Assembly: GCA_937924525.1 (NCBI GenBank)
Contig: CALDSU010000002.1
Location: 375,069 to 439,068, forward strand
Reading direction: 5' to 3'
Length of the DNA: 64,000 nt
From: an uncultured Bryobacteraceae bacterium
GTDB lineage: Bacteria; Acidobacteriota; Terriglobia; Bryobacterales; Bryobacteraceae
Shown here piece by piece: positions 47,282 to 56,569 of the stretch. The number at the start of each line of letters is the position of its first letter. The stretch's first letter is position 1. The position numbers and the translations under genes are program-made. The notes beneath the pieces are model-generated. The model was given only the letters and a program-made list of their open reading frames with translations. It ran no database searches and was not told the DNA's origin.

Positions 47282-47856
47282 CGTTTTGCCTTTTTTGCGG
47301 ATTTGCCCGTATCCGGGCGGTCGTCGGGGATGAAGCCGTCGCGATTCGGCATCTTTATCTTGAGCAGCGACTGCGCGTCCAGCCGCTGGCCCGCGGGAAA
47401 CAGGCCGTTCAGATGCAACACGTACGCTGTCACGGCGTACACTTGGTCGTTGGTAAGAATACCCGGCTGGTTGAACGGCATCGCGCGCCGGGTGTAGTCA
47501 AACAGGGTGGTGGCGTGGGGCCAATAGCTGCCCACCGTCTTGAGTGGTTTGGGGGTTGCCAGGCTTCCCTGCCCCCCGGCTAGCGCCGGGCCTTCTTCCC
47601 CGCCCTCGCCCTTGGCGCCGTGGCAGCGCTGGCAGCGCCGCTGGTAGACGTCCGCGCCCTGGCCGGCCGTGCCGCCGCCGGGCGGCAGGTTGACGCCGCT
47701 GGGCGACACGGAGATGTCCGCCGCCTGGATCTCCGCGGGTGTCGCCGCGCGGCCCAGGCCCAGGGTCGCGGTCTGCGCCCCCGCCGCGCCGGCGCCGAGC
47801 AACGCCGCCATCGCCAGGCGGACGAACAAGGAGTTATGCGGCTTCCACGCTGCCAT
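47278..47856 (-). CDS. Cytochrome c, probable electron acceptor of the sulfite dehydrogenase
   Basis: This 192-residue exported protein has a signal peptide (FVRLAMAALLGAGAAGA) and one class I heme site, CQRCH at residues 75-79. The likely axial Met is in RAMPFNQPGILT, as in SoxD/SorB-type cytochromes. The tail is lysine-rich. It begins 23 bases inside the end of the molybdoenzyme gene, and such overlapping pairs form SoxCD- or SorAB-like periplasmic complexes. Its role would be to carry electrons from sulfite oxidation to the respiratory chain. Confidence 0.9.
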   Translation of the reverse strand: MAAWKPHNSLFVRLAMAALLGAGAAGAQTATLGLGRAATPAEIQAADISVSPSGVNLPPGGGTAGQGADVYQRRCQRCHGAKGEGGEEGPALAGGQGSLATPKPLKTVGSYWPHATTLFDYTRRAMPFNQPGILTNDQVYAVTAYVLHLNGLFPAGQRLDAQSLLKIKMPNRDGFIPDDRPDTGKSAKKAKR

Positions 47857-49057
47857 CGGCGGCCACCTTCCACGGTTTGATGCTGTTGTTGTGATAGTTC
47901 GAGTTCATGCCGCGCACGGCAATCAACTCCTCGAGCGCCGGTTGGGTATAGCCGGTTTCGTCCGTGCAGCGGGATTGGAGGACGGCTTCCCCGCCTTCCC
48001 ACTGCCAGGGATAACGAAACCGGGTAAACGCCATCCGGTGGCGCGGCTCCTGGAGGGCGGCGGGCCGCCAGGTCTGGCCGCCATCCACTGATACTTCGAC
48101 TTTTTCGATGCGTCCGCGGCCGCTCCACGCCAGCCCGGTGATCTCATGGAACCCGGGTCCGCTCAGCTTTTGCCCGCCCGAAGGGTACGTGATGACCGAC
48201 TTGGCGTCCATCTCGAAGGTGAACAGGCGCGCCTTGCCGTCCGGCAGGAGGTCCGTGTATTTGGATGTCTCGTCCTTGGTCATATAGGGCTCCGGCGTCA
48301 GCTTCAGGCGATGCAGCCACTTGACGTTGAGGTTGCCTTCCCAGCCAGGCACCACCAGGCGCAGCGGGTAGCCCTGCTCCGGGCGGATGGCTTCGCCGTT
48401 CTGCGCGTAGGCCAGCAGGACGTCATCCAGCGCTTTTTTCCGAGGAAGCGACCGTGCCATCTTGCACGGGTCCGCGCCTTCGGCGATCACCCATTGCGCT
48501 TCCCGCTGGACGCCCAGTTCGCCGAGCACCAGGCTCAACAGCACGCCGGTCCACTCGCTGCAACTGGCCAGTCCGTGGCCGCGCTGGACGTCGGGCGCGC
48601 GCTGCGGTCCCCAGTCGCCGCTGGAATTTCCGGAGCACTCCAGAAAATGCACCCGCGACACCGACGGCATCCGCCGCAGATCCTCCATCGTGAACACCGT
48701 CGGCCGCTCGACCAACCCGTGCACGAGCAGCCGGTGTTGCTTGGGATCGATTGCCGGCACGCCGGAGTGATGCCGCTCGAAGTGCAACGACGCCGGGGTG
48801 AGGATCCCGTGGCAGTCCTGGAGCGGCGTGAAACTGGCCGAGGCTTCCGGCGTCTTCGACTCCCGGAACTTGCGTGCGGCCTTCTCAAACGGGGAGCGGC
48901 GCCCGTAGTCGGAAACCGGTTTGCCCAGGCGGTTGGGTTCCTGGTCCGCCGCCGAGTCCCCGTCCTGCTTTGCGCAGGCCGCCAACGTGCCGCCCAGCGC
49001 GGCGGTTTGCAAGAAAACCCGGCGGCCCGGCCGGCGGGGAAGATCGCGTTCTGGCAT
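47834..49057 (-). CDS. SoxC/SorA-type sulfite dehydrogenase, molybdenum subunit
   Basis: This 407-residue enzyme has a Tat signal (RRVFLQTAALGGTLAAC, with a Cys that could also be lipidated). The sulfite-oxidase fold follows: HLLVHG-type strand, molybdenum-ligand Cys in VHFLECSGNSS, YPLRLVVPGWEGNLNVKWL, and the C-terminal dimerisation domain IEKVEVSVDGGQTWRPA. It would oxidise sulfite, or a protein-bound sulfane intermediate, in the periplasm. No soxAXYZB genes are in the window, so sulfite is the more likely substrate. It overlaps the cytochrome c gene and leads a four-gene operon. Confidence 0.92.
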   Translation of the reverse strand: MPERDLPRRPGRRVFLQTAALGGTLAACAKQDGDSAADQEPNRLGKPVSDYGRRSPFEKAARKFRESKTPEASASFTPLQDCHGILTPASLHFERHHSGVPAIDPKQHRLLVHGLVERPTVFTMEDLRRMPSVSRVHFLECSGNSSGDWGPQRAPDVQRGHGLASCSEWTGVLLSLVLGELGVQREAQWVIAEGADPCKMARSLPRKKALDDVLLAYAQNGEAIRPEQGYPLRLVVPGWEGNLNVKWLHRLKLTPEPYMTKDETSKYTDLLPDGKARLFTFEMDAKSVITYPSGGQKLSGPGFHEITGLAWSGRGRIEKVEVSVDGGQTWRPAALQEPRHRMAFTRFRYPWQWEGGEAVLQSRCTDETGYTQPALEELIAVRGMNSNYHNNSIKPWKVAADGSVEAA

Positions 49058-49137
49058 AGTTCCGCTTCCCTGGTATTGTAATCCGGCGCTCCCGGGTGGA
49101 CGGAGGCCCCGCCGATTGGCGACAATCGAAGGTTCGC

Positions 49138-50454
49138 ATGTCCGCCGAGTATTCTCGCCGCGAGCAGTGGGGCTGGTACTTCTACGATTGGGCCAACTCG
49201 GCGTTCTCGACCACGGTCGTGACGCTGTTCCTGGGACCCTATCTCACCGCGCTCGCCAAGGCCGCCGCGGACACGGACGGGTTTATCTATCCCCTGGGCA
49301 TCAAGGTGGATCCCCGCTCCTACTGGAGCTACCTGGTATCCCTCTCGGTGGCCAGCCAAGTGATCCTGTTGCCCCTGCTGGGGGCGGTCGCCGACTACGG
49401 GAGACGAAAAAAACAATTCCTGGCGATCACCACCTATCTGGGCGCGTTCTCCACGATGGCGATGTTCTTCGCCAGCGGCACGGATTACCTGTTGGGTGGC
49501 GCACTATTTCTGGTAGCCAACCTCTCTTTCGGCGGCGCGGTGGTGCTGGCCAACGCCTTCCTGCCCGACATCGCGCCGCCGGAACAGCGCGATGCCGTGT
49601 CCTCAAAAGGCTGGGGGCTGGGCTATCTGGGCGGCGGCTTGATGCTGGCGTTGAATCTGGCCTTGTTCGCGCGCCACGAAGCGCTTGGGCTCAGCGAAGC
49701 CATGGCCGTCCGGCTGAGCCTGTTCGGCGCCGGCGCGTGGTGGGGAGGATTCGCGCTGATCACGTTCGCCCGCTTGCGCAGCCGCGGCGCGGCCCGACCC
49801 CTGCCCGAGGGCGAATCCGTCTGGGGCGTCGGTTTCCGGCAGTTGTTCCACACCCTCAAGGGCATGCGCGCTTATCCGCAGACGCTGCTGTTTTTGGTGG
49901 CGTACCTCGTCTACAACGACGCGATCCAAACTGTCATCGCGCTGGCAGGCCAGTTCGGAGCGGACGAGCTAAAGATGCCGATGTCCCAACTGACTCTGGC
50001 CATCCTGATGGTGCAATTCGTGGCCTTTGGCGGGGCGCTGGCCTTCAACTGGCTGGCGGCGCGCATCGGGGCCAAACACGCGGTGATGCTGGCCCTGGTG
50101 ATCTGGACGTTGACGCTCGTTTACATCTACCTGCTGCTCCGGACCGTGCCGCAGTTCTTCGCCATGGCGGCCATGGTCGCGCTGGTCATGGGAGGAAGCC
50201 AGGCGCTGAGTCGCTCGCTCTATTCCCTCATGATTCCCCGCGGCCGCGAGGCCGAGTACTTCAGCATCTACGAGATCAGCGACAAAGGAACCAGCTGGTT
50301 GGGTCCCTTGATCTTCGGACTCGCGCTACAGTACACAGGAAGCTACCGGACGGCGATTCTTTCGCTGGTCGTCTTCTTTGTCGCCGGGCTGTTGCTGCTG
50401 GCGCGCGTGGATGTGCGCCGGGCCGCGGCGGAGGCGGGCAACGAGGCGCCGTAG
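49138..50454 (+). CDS. UMF1/Atg22-like MFS transporter
   Basis: This 438-residue protein has about twelve membrane helices. It opens with the UMF1-family signature WGWYFYDWANSAFSTTVVT and contains LPLLGAVADYGRRKK and LANAFLPDIAPPEQRDAVSS. The family is related to yeast Atg22, which exports amino acids from the vacuole; the bacterial substrate is unknown. ATG 49138 is preferred over an in-frame start at 49096. It is divergent from the sulfite dehydrogenase gene across 80 bases. The nitroreductase follows after ten bases. Confidence 0.9.
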   Translation: MSAEYSRREQWGWYFYDWANSAFSTTVVTLFLGPYLTALAKAAADTDGFIYPLGIKVDPRSYWSYLVSLSVASQVILLPLLGAVADYGRRKKQFLAITTYLGAFSTMAMFFASGTDYLLGGALFLVANLSFGGAVVLANAFLPDIAPPEQRDAVSSKGWGLGYLGGGLMLALNLALFARHEALGLSEAMAVRLSLFGAGAWWGGFALITFARLRSRGAARPLPEGESVWGVGFRQLFHTLKGMRAYPQTLLFLVAYLVYNDAIQTVIALAGQFGADELKMPMSQLTLAILMVQFVAFGGALAFNWLAARIGAKHAVMLALVIWTLTLVYIYLLLRTVPQFFAMAAMVALVMGGSQALSRSLYSLMIPRGREAEYFSIYEISDKGTSWLGPLIFGLALQYTGSYRTAILSLVVFFVAGLLLLARVDVRRAAAEAGNEAP

Positions 50455-50464
50455 GGAGGTCACC

Positions 50465-51103
50465 ATGCGAACGGTCTGCCTGCTGGCGGCATGGGCGCTG
50501 GCGCCGGGTTGGGCCGCGCCGCCCGCCGCGATCGAGCTGCCCGCCCCTGCCCTCGAAGGTGGCCTCACCCTGCGCCAGGCGCTGCGCGAGCGCAAAAGCC
50601 ACCGCGCGTACTCTCCCAAGAAGCTTCCGCGGCAAATGCTGTCCAACGTGTTGTGGGCCGCCTACGGCGTCAATCGTCCCGCGGAGGGCGGCCGCACCGC
50701 GCCGTCGGCTCACAACTGGCAAGTAATCGACGTGTATGTCGCCCTGGAGGAGGGCCTGTTCTTGTATGACGCCCGGGGACACCGCCTGGTCCTCGTAAAC
50801 GCCGCCGATGTGCGCGACCTCACCAGTACTCAGGAGTTCACCCGCGACGCGCCGTTGAACCTGGTCTACGTGGCGCGCATGGAAAAGATGACCGCCTCGC
50901 CGGAAGACAGCCAGGAGGATCTGCTCGCCTGGGCGTCGATGGAGGCGGGCGCGGTTTCCCAAAATGTCTCCCTCGCCTGCGCCGCCGAAAGGCTCGCGAC
51001 CGTGGTGCGGGCGGGCGTCCAGCGCCCCGCCTTCGCCAAAGCCGCCCGCCTCGCGCCCACGCACCGCATCCTGCTGGCGCAGACGATCGGCTACCCGCGC
51101 TGA
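50465..51103 (+). CDS. SagB-type nitroreductase-family protein, exported
   Basis: This 212-residue protein has a signal peptide (VCLLAAWALAPGWAAP). Its nitroreductase fold has the typical N-terminal RQALRERKSHRAYSPKKL and TAPSAHNWQVIDVYV, then EAGAVSQNVSLACAAERL. Most nitroreductases are cytoplasmic FMN enzymes; a signal peptide is known in this SagB-like subgroup. The substrate is unknown. GGGAGGTC precedes ATG 50465. It lies ten bases after the UMF1 transporter, so the two are probably co-transcribed. Confidence 0.87.
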   Translation: MRTVCLLAAWALAPGWAAPPAAIELPAPALEGGLTLRQALRERKSHRAYSPKKLPRQMLSNVLWAAYGVNRPAEGGRTAPSAHNWQVIDVYVALEEGLFLYDARGHRLVLVNAADVRDLTSTQEFTRDAPLNLVYVARMEKMTASPEDSQEDLLAWASMEAGAVSQNVSLACAAERLATVVRAGVQRPAFAKAARLAPTHRILLAQTIGYPR

Positions 51104-51208
51104 AAGGCGCAGGGGGCCGAGACCAGCTTCGGCGTAGTCACATGCGCAGGAGCAACTGCTCGAGCGAACCCGCCCGCTCCGCAAGACCGCGCGGACTTCG
51201 CCACGGCC

Positions 51209-51925
51209 ATGAACCGCCGCTCCTTTCTTGCTTTGCTCGCCGGCGCCCAGCACCTGGGCGGTTCCCAGGGCTCTCCGTATCCGGCGCGTTTCATGGACGT
51301 AGGCAAGCGGGCCGGACTGGGTGATGTGGTCTATTGCGGTGGCGTCGAAACGGTCCGGTACATCGTCGAGGCGAACGGCTGCGGCGTCGCGTTCTACGAC
51401 TACGACCAGGACGGCTGGTTGGACATCCTCGTGCTAAACGGTTCGCGGCTGGCAGGATTTCCCAAGGGCGAGGAGCCCACCAATCACCTGTATAAGAACA
51501 ATCGGGATGGCACGTTTCGGGACGTCACCCGGGGGGCGGGCCGGCTGCGCTCCGGCTGGGCGCAAGCCGTGTGCATCGGCGATTACGATAATGACGGCTA
51601 GGACGACCTGTTGATCACCTGTTGGGGCGGCAACGTTCTTTATCACAATAACGGGGACGGCACCTTAACAGACGTGACCGCTCGCGCCGGGGTCGGCGGC
51701 GATCCGCAGCGCTGGAATTCTGGCTGCGCATTCATTGACTACGACCGGGACGGTAAGTTGGATCTGTTTGTGGCCAACTATGTCGACGGGAACCTGGCGG
51801 AACTGCCGCTGCCGGGCCAGGGCGTTCATTGCACGTGGAAAGGGGTGCCCGTCATTTGCGGTCCGCGCGGTACGGAAGTTAGCGAGAAGGCCGGCTCATC
51901 GTCGTCCGTGAAGGAGAGGGAATGA
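51209..51925 (+). pseudogene. ASPIC/UnbV (FG-GAP repeat) protein gene, nonsense mutation and 3' truncation
   Basis: From ATG 51209 the frame encodes a Tat-like signal (NRRSFLALLAGAQHLGG) and FG-GAP/VCBS repeats with calcium loops DYDQDGWLDILVLN and GDYDNDG. A TAG stop then falls at 51599-51601, at the place where a Tyr is usual (DNDGYDDLL). The same frame continues unbroken with DDLLITCWGGNVLYHNNGDG and DYDRDGKLDLFVANY, and ends at 51925 about 15 residues after VPVICGPRG. Family members run several hundred residues further. There is thus one point mutation plus loss of the 3' half. Pyrrolysine readthrough is unlikely. Confidence 0.82.
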
Positions 51926-52013
51926 TCGAATCGAGCTATCCTCTTGCTTCCGGTAAGTGAGGGCCCGGATGCTTTGGGAGGATTCATCGCTGGGTCCGGC
52001 GAGCACATCGTTG

Positions 52014-53135
52014 TCAGCGGCCCAGAAACCGCTCCAGGTACACTACGTCGCGCTCCGCGTGGGCCATCTGCTGCGCCGCGCGGGCGATTCGTGCCTCGCG
52101 GAGGGCGGATTCGGCTTCGTCCATCGCATACTCCAGACGGTGCGAGGCGGCGGCGATATCGGCGCGGAGGCCCACGCCTTGGCGGGCTTGCTCCTCCCGC
52201 AAACGCTGGAGGCTGGCGCGGATCGCGGCGGCGCGCGCCCCGAGGGCCATCAGGCGGTCGCGGAGGCCTTCCTCGGATACCGCCGCTGACGGCGCGTCGG
52301 CCGCGCGCGGCGATGGCGCCGGCGCGGGGACTGCGGCCGCCGTGGCCGTGGGCAAGGGTTCCAATTGCAAGTAGTAGCGGCCTACCACATTGTCATAGGT
52401 GAACGGGTTTTGGCGTTTTCCGGAAGCCAGGTACACCTGCTCCTTCACGCGTTTAAATACTTCCTCGATGCTCACGCCCGGCGCGGCGAGTTCCTGGATC
52501 AGGTAGCGCGTGAACAGGCCGTTGCCTTCGCCGCGGTTATCGTCGGCCACGTTACCGTCGCCGGTGGCGAACGCGATGAGCGTCCCTTCCGCGTCCGAAC
52601 GCATAGCGGCCAATCCGCCGCCGGCGGACCGGACGCCCCGGAACGGATTGTTCCGGCACGCGTCCAGCACCAGTAGGCGGAGGCGCGCGCCGCTGGCTTC
52701 CATCTTGTCGCGCATCCGCTCCGCCGAGTAGGCCTCATACGGCGCGTCCGCCTCCGAGGCTGCTTGAAAATCCACCGGTATCAGGTAGTTCTCCTGCCGC
52801 ACCTGCATGCCGTGACCGGCAAAATAAAACAAAGCTAGGTCGCCCGCCCGCAGTCCGGCGGCGAACTGGTCGGCCAGCTCGCGCATCTGCCGCTTGCCCG
52901 CATTGTGCGCTTCCGTGACCGCGAAGCCAAGGCGGCGCAGGAGCGCGGAGACGGCGCGCGCGTCGTTCACCGGGTTGGCGAGGGGCGCCTGCGGATACGC
53001 CGCGTTGCCGATCACCAGGGCCACCCGGCGCTGGATCGGCATCGGCTCTATACGGAGATCGCGAGCGGCCGCGGGCTGCGCGGAGCCCGGTGTCGCCCAA
53101 ACCGCAAATCCAACGACTAGCCAGAAGGATTTCAT
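52014..53135 (-). CDS. Caspase-like (peptidase C14) protein, exported
   Basis: This 373-residue protein has a signal peptide ending near GSAQPAAA. Its caspase/metacaspase domain has RVALVIGNAAYPQAPLANP, the catalytic His108 in YFAGHGMQV and the catalytic Cys160 in LVLDACRNNPF. A Pro/Ala linker (about 265-290) leads to a C-terminal coiled-coil region rich in Ala, Arg and Glu. It would act as a periplasmic Arg/Lys-specific protease or signalling protein. It follows the CsgG-like gene by 21 bases on the same strand. Confidence 0.9.
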   Translation of the reverse strand: MKSFWLVVGFAVWATPGSAQPAAARDLRIEPMPIQRRVALVIGNAAYPQAPLANPVNDARAVSALLRRLGFAVTEAHNAGKRQMRELADQFAAGLRAGDLALFYFAGHGMQVRQENYLIPVDFQAASEADAPYEAYSAERMRDKMEASGARLRLLVLDACRNNPFRGVRSAGGGLAAMRSDAEGTLIAFATGDGNVADDNRGEGNGLFTRYLIQELAAPGVSIEEVFKRVKEQVYLASGKRQNPFTYDNVVGRYYLQLEPLPTATAAAVPAPAPSPRAADAPSAAVSEEGLRDRLMALGARAAAIRASLQRLREEQARQGVGLRADIAAASHRLEYAMDEAESALREARIARAAQQMAHAERDVVYLERFLGR

Positions 53136-53156
53136 CGTGGCCTGCCTGCCGCCGGA

Positions 53157-54131
53157 TTACGGTTCCGCGGAAAGCGCGGCGTCTCCAAGCTTAGCCGAGC
53201 CGGAGAACTTCGCGACCGCGGAAATTTCATCGGCTTCCGTCACGACACACTCGCCGACGGTTTCGAACAGGCGTCGGATCACCTGTCCCGTGGCCGGGTC
53301 CTTGATTTCGCGGGTCAAGCGGCGGATCGCCAGGCGGTCGCCCGCGCGGACGCCGGCTTTCGCGCCCACGTTCAACACCAGGGTGTCGCTGGAGACGTCG
53401 GCAACCAGCCCTTCGACGCGCACGGTCCGCGCGGGAATGCGCGCCCCATGGATTTCCATCTGCCGCGCCACTTCGCGGGCCGCCTCGCGGGTGGCCTCGC
53501 CGAGGATGGTGGCGCCGAACCGGGAAGCCGTTACCTCGGCGGCGCCACCCCCGAAATTCCATGAGGAGCCGCCGGAGCCCAGCAGCGAAGCGCCGGACCG
53601 GGAAGACTCTCCTTTGCCCGAAGCCACCGCCAGAATCTCCGCCGTGTCTGTACTCACCAGGCGGGCGCTCAGACCGACGACGGCTTTAGCCTCGCGTACG
53701 CCCACGCGCCCCACGCCGTAGCGGCCGGCCCAGTGGTTCCAGGCGCCGGCGCCGATGCTATTGGACCGATCGTCGCGGCCGAATTGCGTGATGCTGCCAA
53801 TGATTACCGCCTCCACGCCTAGGACGCGGCCCAGTTTGGCGGCGGTGGCGGCGTCCACGCGGTCGCTGTTGGAGAAATTCTGCTCGGCCAGGACCTTGTC
53901 AATTGCTTTCCGCTCGATGACGGCGAATCGCCCGCTTCGCACCAGTTGATCGACCATCAGGTCAGCGACGCCTTTGCCGACATCCGCGTTGGATCCGAAA
54001 ATCGCCGCCACGTCGCCCTGCACTGTAGCGTAGTCGAAATCCAACACCGCCACCCGCCGCCGCGATTCCGCCGCCGGCATCACCAGGCTGATCAGTCCGA
54101 TCATCGCCACCACTACCGTCGCTCGCTTCAT
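53157..54131 (-). CDS. CsgG/curli-assembly-like outer-membrane or periplasmic protein
   Basis: This 324-residue protein has a signal peptide (VVVAMIGLISLVMPAAES). A CsgG-type domain follows: RRVAVLDFDYATVQGD, GKGVADLMVDQLVRSGRF, IERKAIDKVLAEQNF, and ARLVSTDTAEILAVASGKG. A C-terminal beta-rich module (VSSDTLVLNVGAKAGVRAGD) follows. CsgG in E. coli is a lipoprotein secretion channel for curli; this protein lacks a lipobox and has no curli genes nearby, so it may be a distant relative with another role. It is the first gene of a pair with the caspase-like protein. Confidence 0.85.
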   Translation of the reverse strand: MKRATVVVAMIGLISLVMPAAESRRRVAVLDFDYATVQGDVAAIFGSNADVGKGVADLMVDQLVRSGRFAVIERKAIDKVLAEQNFSNSDRVDAATAAKLGRVLGVEAVIIGSITQFGRDDRSNSIGAGAWNHWAGRYGVGRVGVREAKAVVGLSARLVSTDTAEILAVASGKGESSRSGASLLGSGGSSWNFGGGAAEVTASRFGATILGEATREAAREVARQMEIHGARIPARTVRVEGLVADVSSDTLVLNVGAKAGVRAGDRLAIRRLTREIKDPATGQVIRRLFETVGECVVTEADEISAVAKFSGSAKLGDAALSAEP

Positions 54132-54325
54132 GTTGTTCGGCTCCGGTCAACCGCAAGGCACGGCGTATGCCAAACTTCATCATCCGCGTAACTCATCCCC
54201 TTACAGGCGCTTTGGGAGAAGCGGACCGAAGCAGGGATGTCCACGCGCTGTACAATTCCACAAGGGGACTACCCTTCCCCGCACACCGTGTGGACGGTGG
54301 CCAATGGTCGTTGTGAAGTTCCCGT

Positions 54326-56347
54326 TCAGCTCCCGGTTTCAAAAGCCACAATCTCGTGCAGGGCGACCTGCCCGAGCGCGCCCGACCAAACGCCGTTGCT
54401 CCAGTCCCCAGCCAGCGGCCGGCCACCCGGCTCGAGGGTGACCCGGGCGGGCCGCTGGTCGAGGGCCAAGCGGATTTCGACCGGTCCGACCGGAGGGATG
54501 AAGTCGGTCACCGCGAAGTCGCCCGCCACCTGCATCTCGGCGAAATTCAGCAGGTGCACGAGCAACCGCCGTCCTTTGCGCCGCAGCGCCACCTCCACCG
54601 TGCGGGGGGCGGTCACGCGTAGCTTGGGCGTGAACACGCGTTCCACGGCCTGGCGGACCACCTGGCGCGTCGCCGGAGCGTGCGTGGCCGCGAAGATCGC
54701 CCCCACCGGCCCATAAATCGCCACCACGCTTCCGGACCCCAGTTTGGAGAAGGTGGCGGCGCACGTTCCGTCGCGGGCGCCGTCGTAGGTCGGGTAACGC
54801 GTGAGCAGGCTTTCGGCGCCGGCCGGGTCGACCTCCTGCCACAGTCCGTACACGTTCGCGAACACCTCTTCGCCTGGAAGAAACGCCGCCTGCTCGGCCG
54901 CGTTCCCCTTCATCCGGACCGGCAGATCCGCCGAGAACAACTCCGCATTCTCCGCGCCCGCAATCAGCAGACTCCCGCCGGCGCGAGCATAGCGGACCAG
55001 CGCGTCTTTTACCCGCAGACCGGCGTTGGGCCAGTCCGGCAGCACAATCAGACGATAGCTGGCGGCGAGTTCTTCCAGCCTCCACTCGGGAATCACATCG
55101 ACCGAGTAGTGGTTTTCGACCAGCGCGTCCACCCAGCCGCGCGCCGGATCGGTGAGCGCGCCCCACCCGCCGAACAATTTGTTCGACGTGGAGTACAGAC
55201 TGGTTTTCGAGAAGACGACCCCGATCTCGGGAACGTTTTCAGTCTGATGACTGAACTCCTGCCGCTCGCGGCAGAAGCGGGCGACGCGCGCCATGACCCC
55301 GATGTGGCGATCGTCGATCCAGCCGGCCCGCGTCGGCTGATAGTAGATCTGGAAACCGCCGCCCTGCGCCAGCACAACCGCCGCCTCCTGCTGCAACTGC
55401 ACGGCGTGCTTATGGCTGAAGCCGATCTTTGACTGCGCCGCCCGCTGGAAACCCCACGCCATCAGGTCCCAGGGCTGGTTGACGGCAGACAGATACCGCG
55501 CCTCCAGCCGGGCGGTGGAGATGCTGGCGTTGCCCAGGTAGTCGCCGGAGATGAAATCGACGGGCAGCTCAGGCTTTTCGGGGACGAAAGTGGTGTACAG
55601 CCAGTTGCTGGCCACCTGAAAACCCGGGCGGAAGCGGTGCAGTTCGTCCAGGTAGTGCTTCAGGTAGGCGCGGAATTGCTCGCGTTGCAGTTCCAGAAAC
55701 TCCTGCCAGCCGCGGCTTCCCGGACCAGGAGGGAGTTCCCGCATGCCGGTCGCCTTGCGGAACGCCTCGGCGGCCGCGGGGCTGTAGTCGGGCCGCACGG
55801 CCCAGCATTCTCCGTCGACCCAGGCGCCGTCCAGGTCATATTTGGTGGCGGCTTCCTTGAGCTGAGGCAGCATCCGCTGGTCGACGTAGGGGCCGTAGGT
55901 GCTGGTCGCGTTGGGGTCCGGCGAGCCATCGGCCCGGACGCATGCCCACTCGGGGTGTTGCTTGATCGCCAGCGAGTCCCACACGCCCGAGAAGTGGATA
56001 TACAGCCCGACGCCGCGCCGCGCGGTCGCCCGGCGCCAGATTTCGAGCGAATCCTTGACGATGTTCGCCGCCGGTGTGGAGACCGCCGAGGGGTAGCCCA
56101 GATAACCGACGTGTCCTTTGCAGTCGTACTGAATGTAGTCGGGCTTTACCTGCTCGAGCAGGCGGTCCGCCATTTCGTCGGTCAGGTCGCGGCCGAGCGC
56201 GACGTCCCGGTCGTTGGGATGCAGGTCAAAGTGGAGGCCGAAAAAACAGTCCTTGCGGCGTAACCGCGGGGGCTGGCCGGCGGCGGACTGCGAAAAGGCC
56301 AGTGGCGAGGCCATCGTCGCCATCCAGGTTCTGCGCGTGATCTTCAT
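54326..56347 (-). CDS. Glycoside-hydrolase-like protein with trimerisation-type (GATase) domain, exported
   Basis: This 673-residue protein has a Tat-like signal (TRRTWMATMASPLAFSQ). The N-terminal barrel shows FFGLHFDLHPNDRD, DYIQYDCKGHVGYLGYPS and the likely active-site loop DGAWVDGECWAVRPDY, like alpha-fucosidase or GH42-type barrels. A Rossmann-like domain follows (IGVVFSKTSLYSTSNK; YRLIVLPDWPNAGL; AGGSLLIAGAEN), as in beta-galactosidase trimerisation domains, then a beta-sandwich. The substrate is unknown. The ATG at 56347 has no clear ribosome binding site. Confidence 0.75.
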   Translation of the reverse strand: MKITRRTWMATMASPLAFSQSAAGQPPRLRRKDCFFGLHFDLHPNDRDVALGRDLTDEMADRLLEQVKPDYIQYDCKGHVGYLGYPSAVSTPAANIVKDSLEIWRRATARRGVGLYIHFSGVWDSLAIKQHPEWACVRADGSPDPNATSTYGPYVDQRMLPQLKEAATKYDLDGAWVDGECWAVRPDYSPAAAEAFRKATGMRELPPGPGSRGWQEFLELQREQFRAYLKHYLDELHRFRPGFQVASNWLYTTFVPEKPELPVDFISGDYLGNASISTARLEARYLSAVNQPWDLMAWGFQRAAQSKIGFSHKHAVQLQQEAAVVLAQGGGFQIYYQPTRAGWIDDRHIGVMARVARFCRERQEFSHQTENVPEIGVVFSKTSLYSTSNKLFGGWGALTDPARGWVDALVENHYSVDVIPEWRLEELAASYRLIVLPDWPNAGLRVKDALVRYARAGGSLLIAGAENAELFSADLPVRMKGNAAEQAAFLPGEEVFANVYGLWQEVDPAGAESLLTRYPTYDGARDGTCAATFSKLGSGSVVAIYGPVGAIFAATHAPATRQVVRQAVERVFTPKLRVTAPRTVEVALRRKGRRLLVHLLNFAEMQVAGDFAVTDFIPPVGPVEIRLALDQRPARVTLEPGGRPLAGDWSNGVWSGALGQVALHEIVAFETGS

Positions 56348-56569
56348 GGAGGGGAATCTCTCTAGCAATTCGGATTCCAGCCTTTTCTAGAGGAGCGCCG
56401 TCCGTCCCGCTAACCCTCTCACACAAATGGGGCTAGAGATCGATTCGTAGGCAGCGGCGGAGGGGCGCGGCGGGCCGAAACGGGGTGGACCTCACCAGGT
56501 TCCCGCCGCCGGGTCGGCCAAAATGCGCACGTTGTCCATTTGCGCTATAGTCCGGCCATTTCCCTGCCG

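Noticed and set aside
51599-51601. TAG in the ASPIC gene as a pyrrolysine or other recoding site
   Set aside because: It falls at a usual Tyr position in a calcium loop, no pylTSBCD genes are seen, the MttB homologue here has no TAG, and the gene is also truncated at its 3' end.
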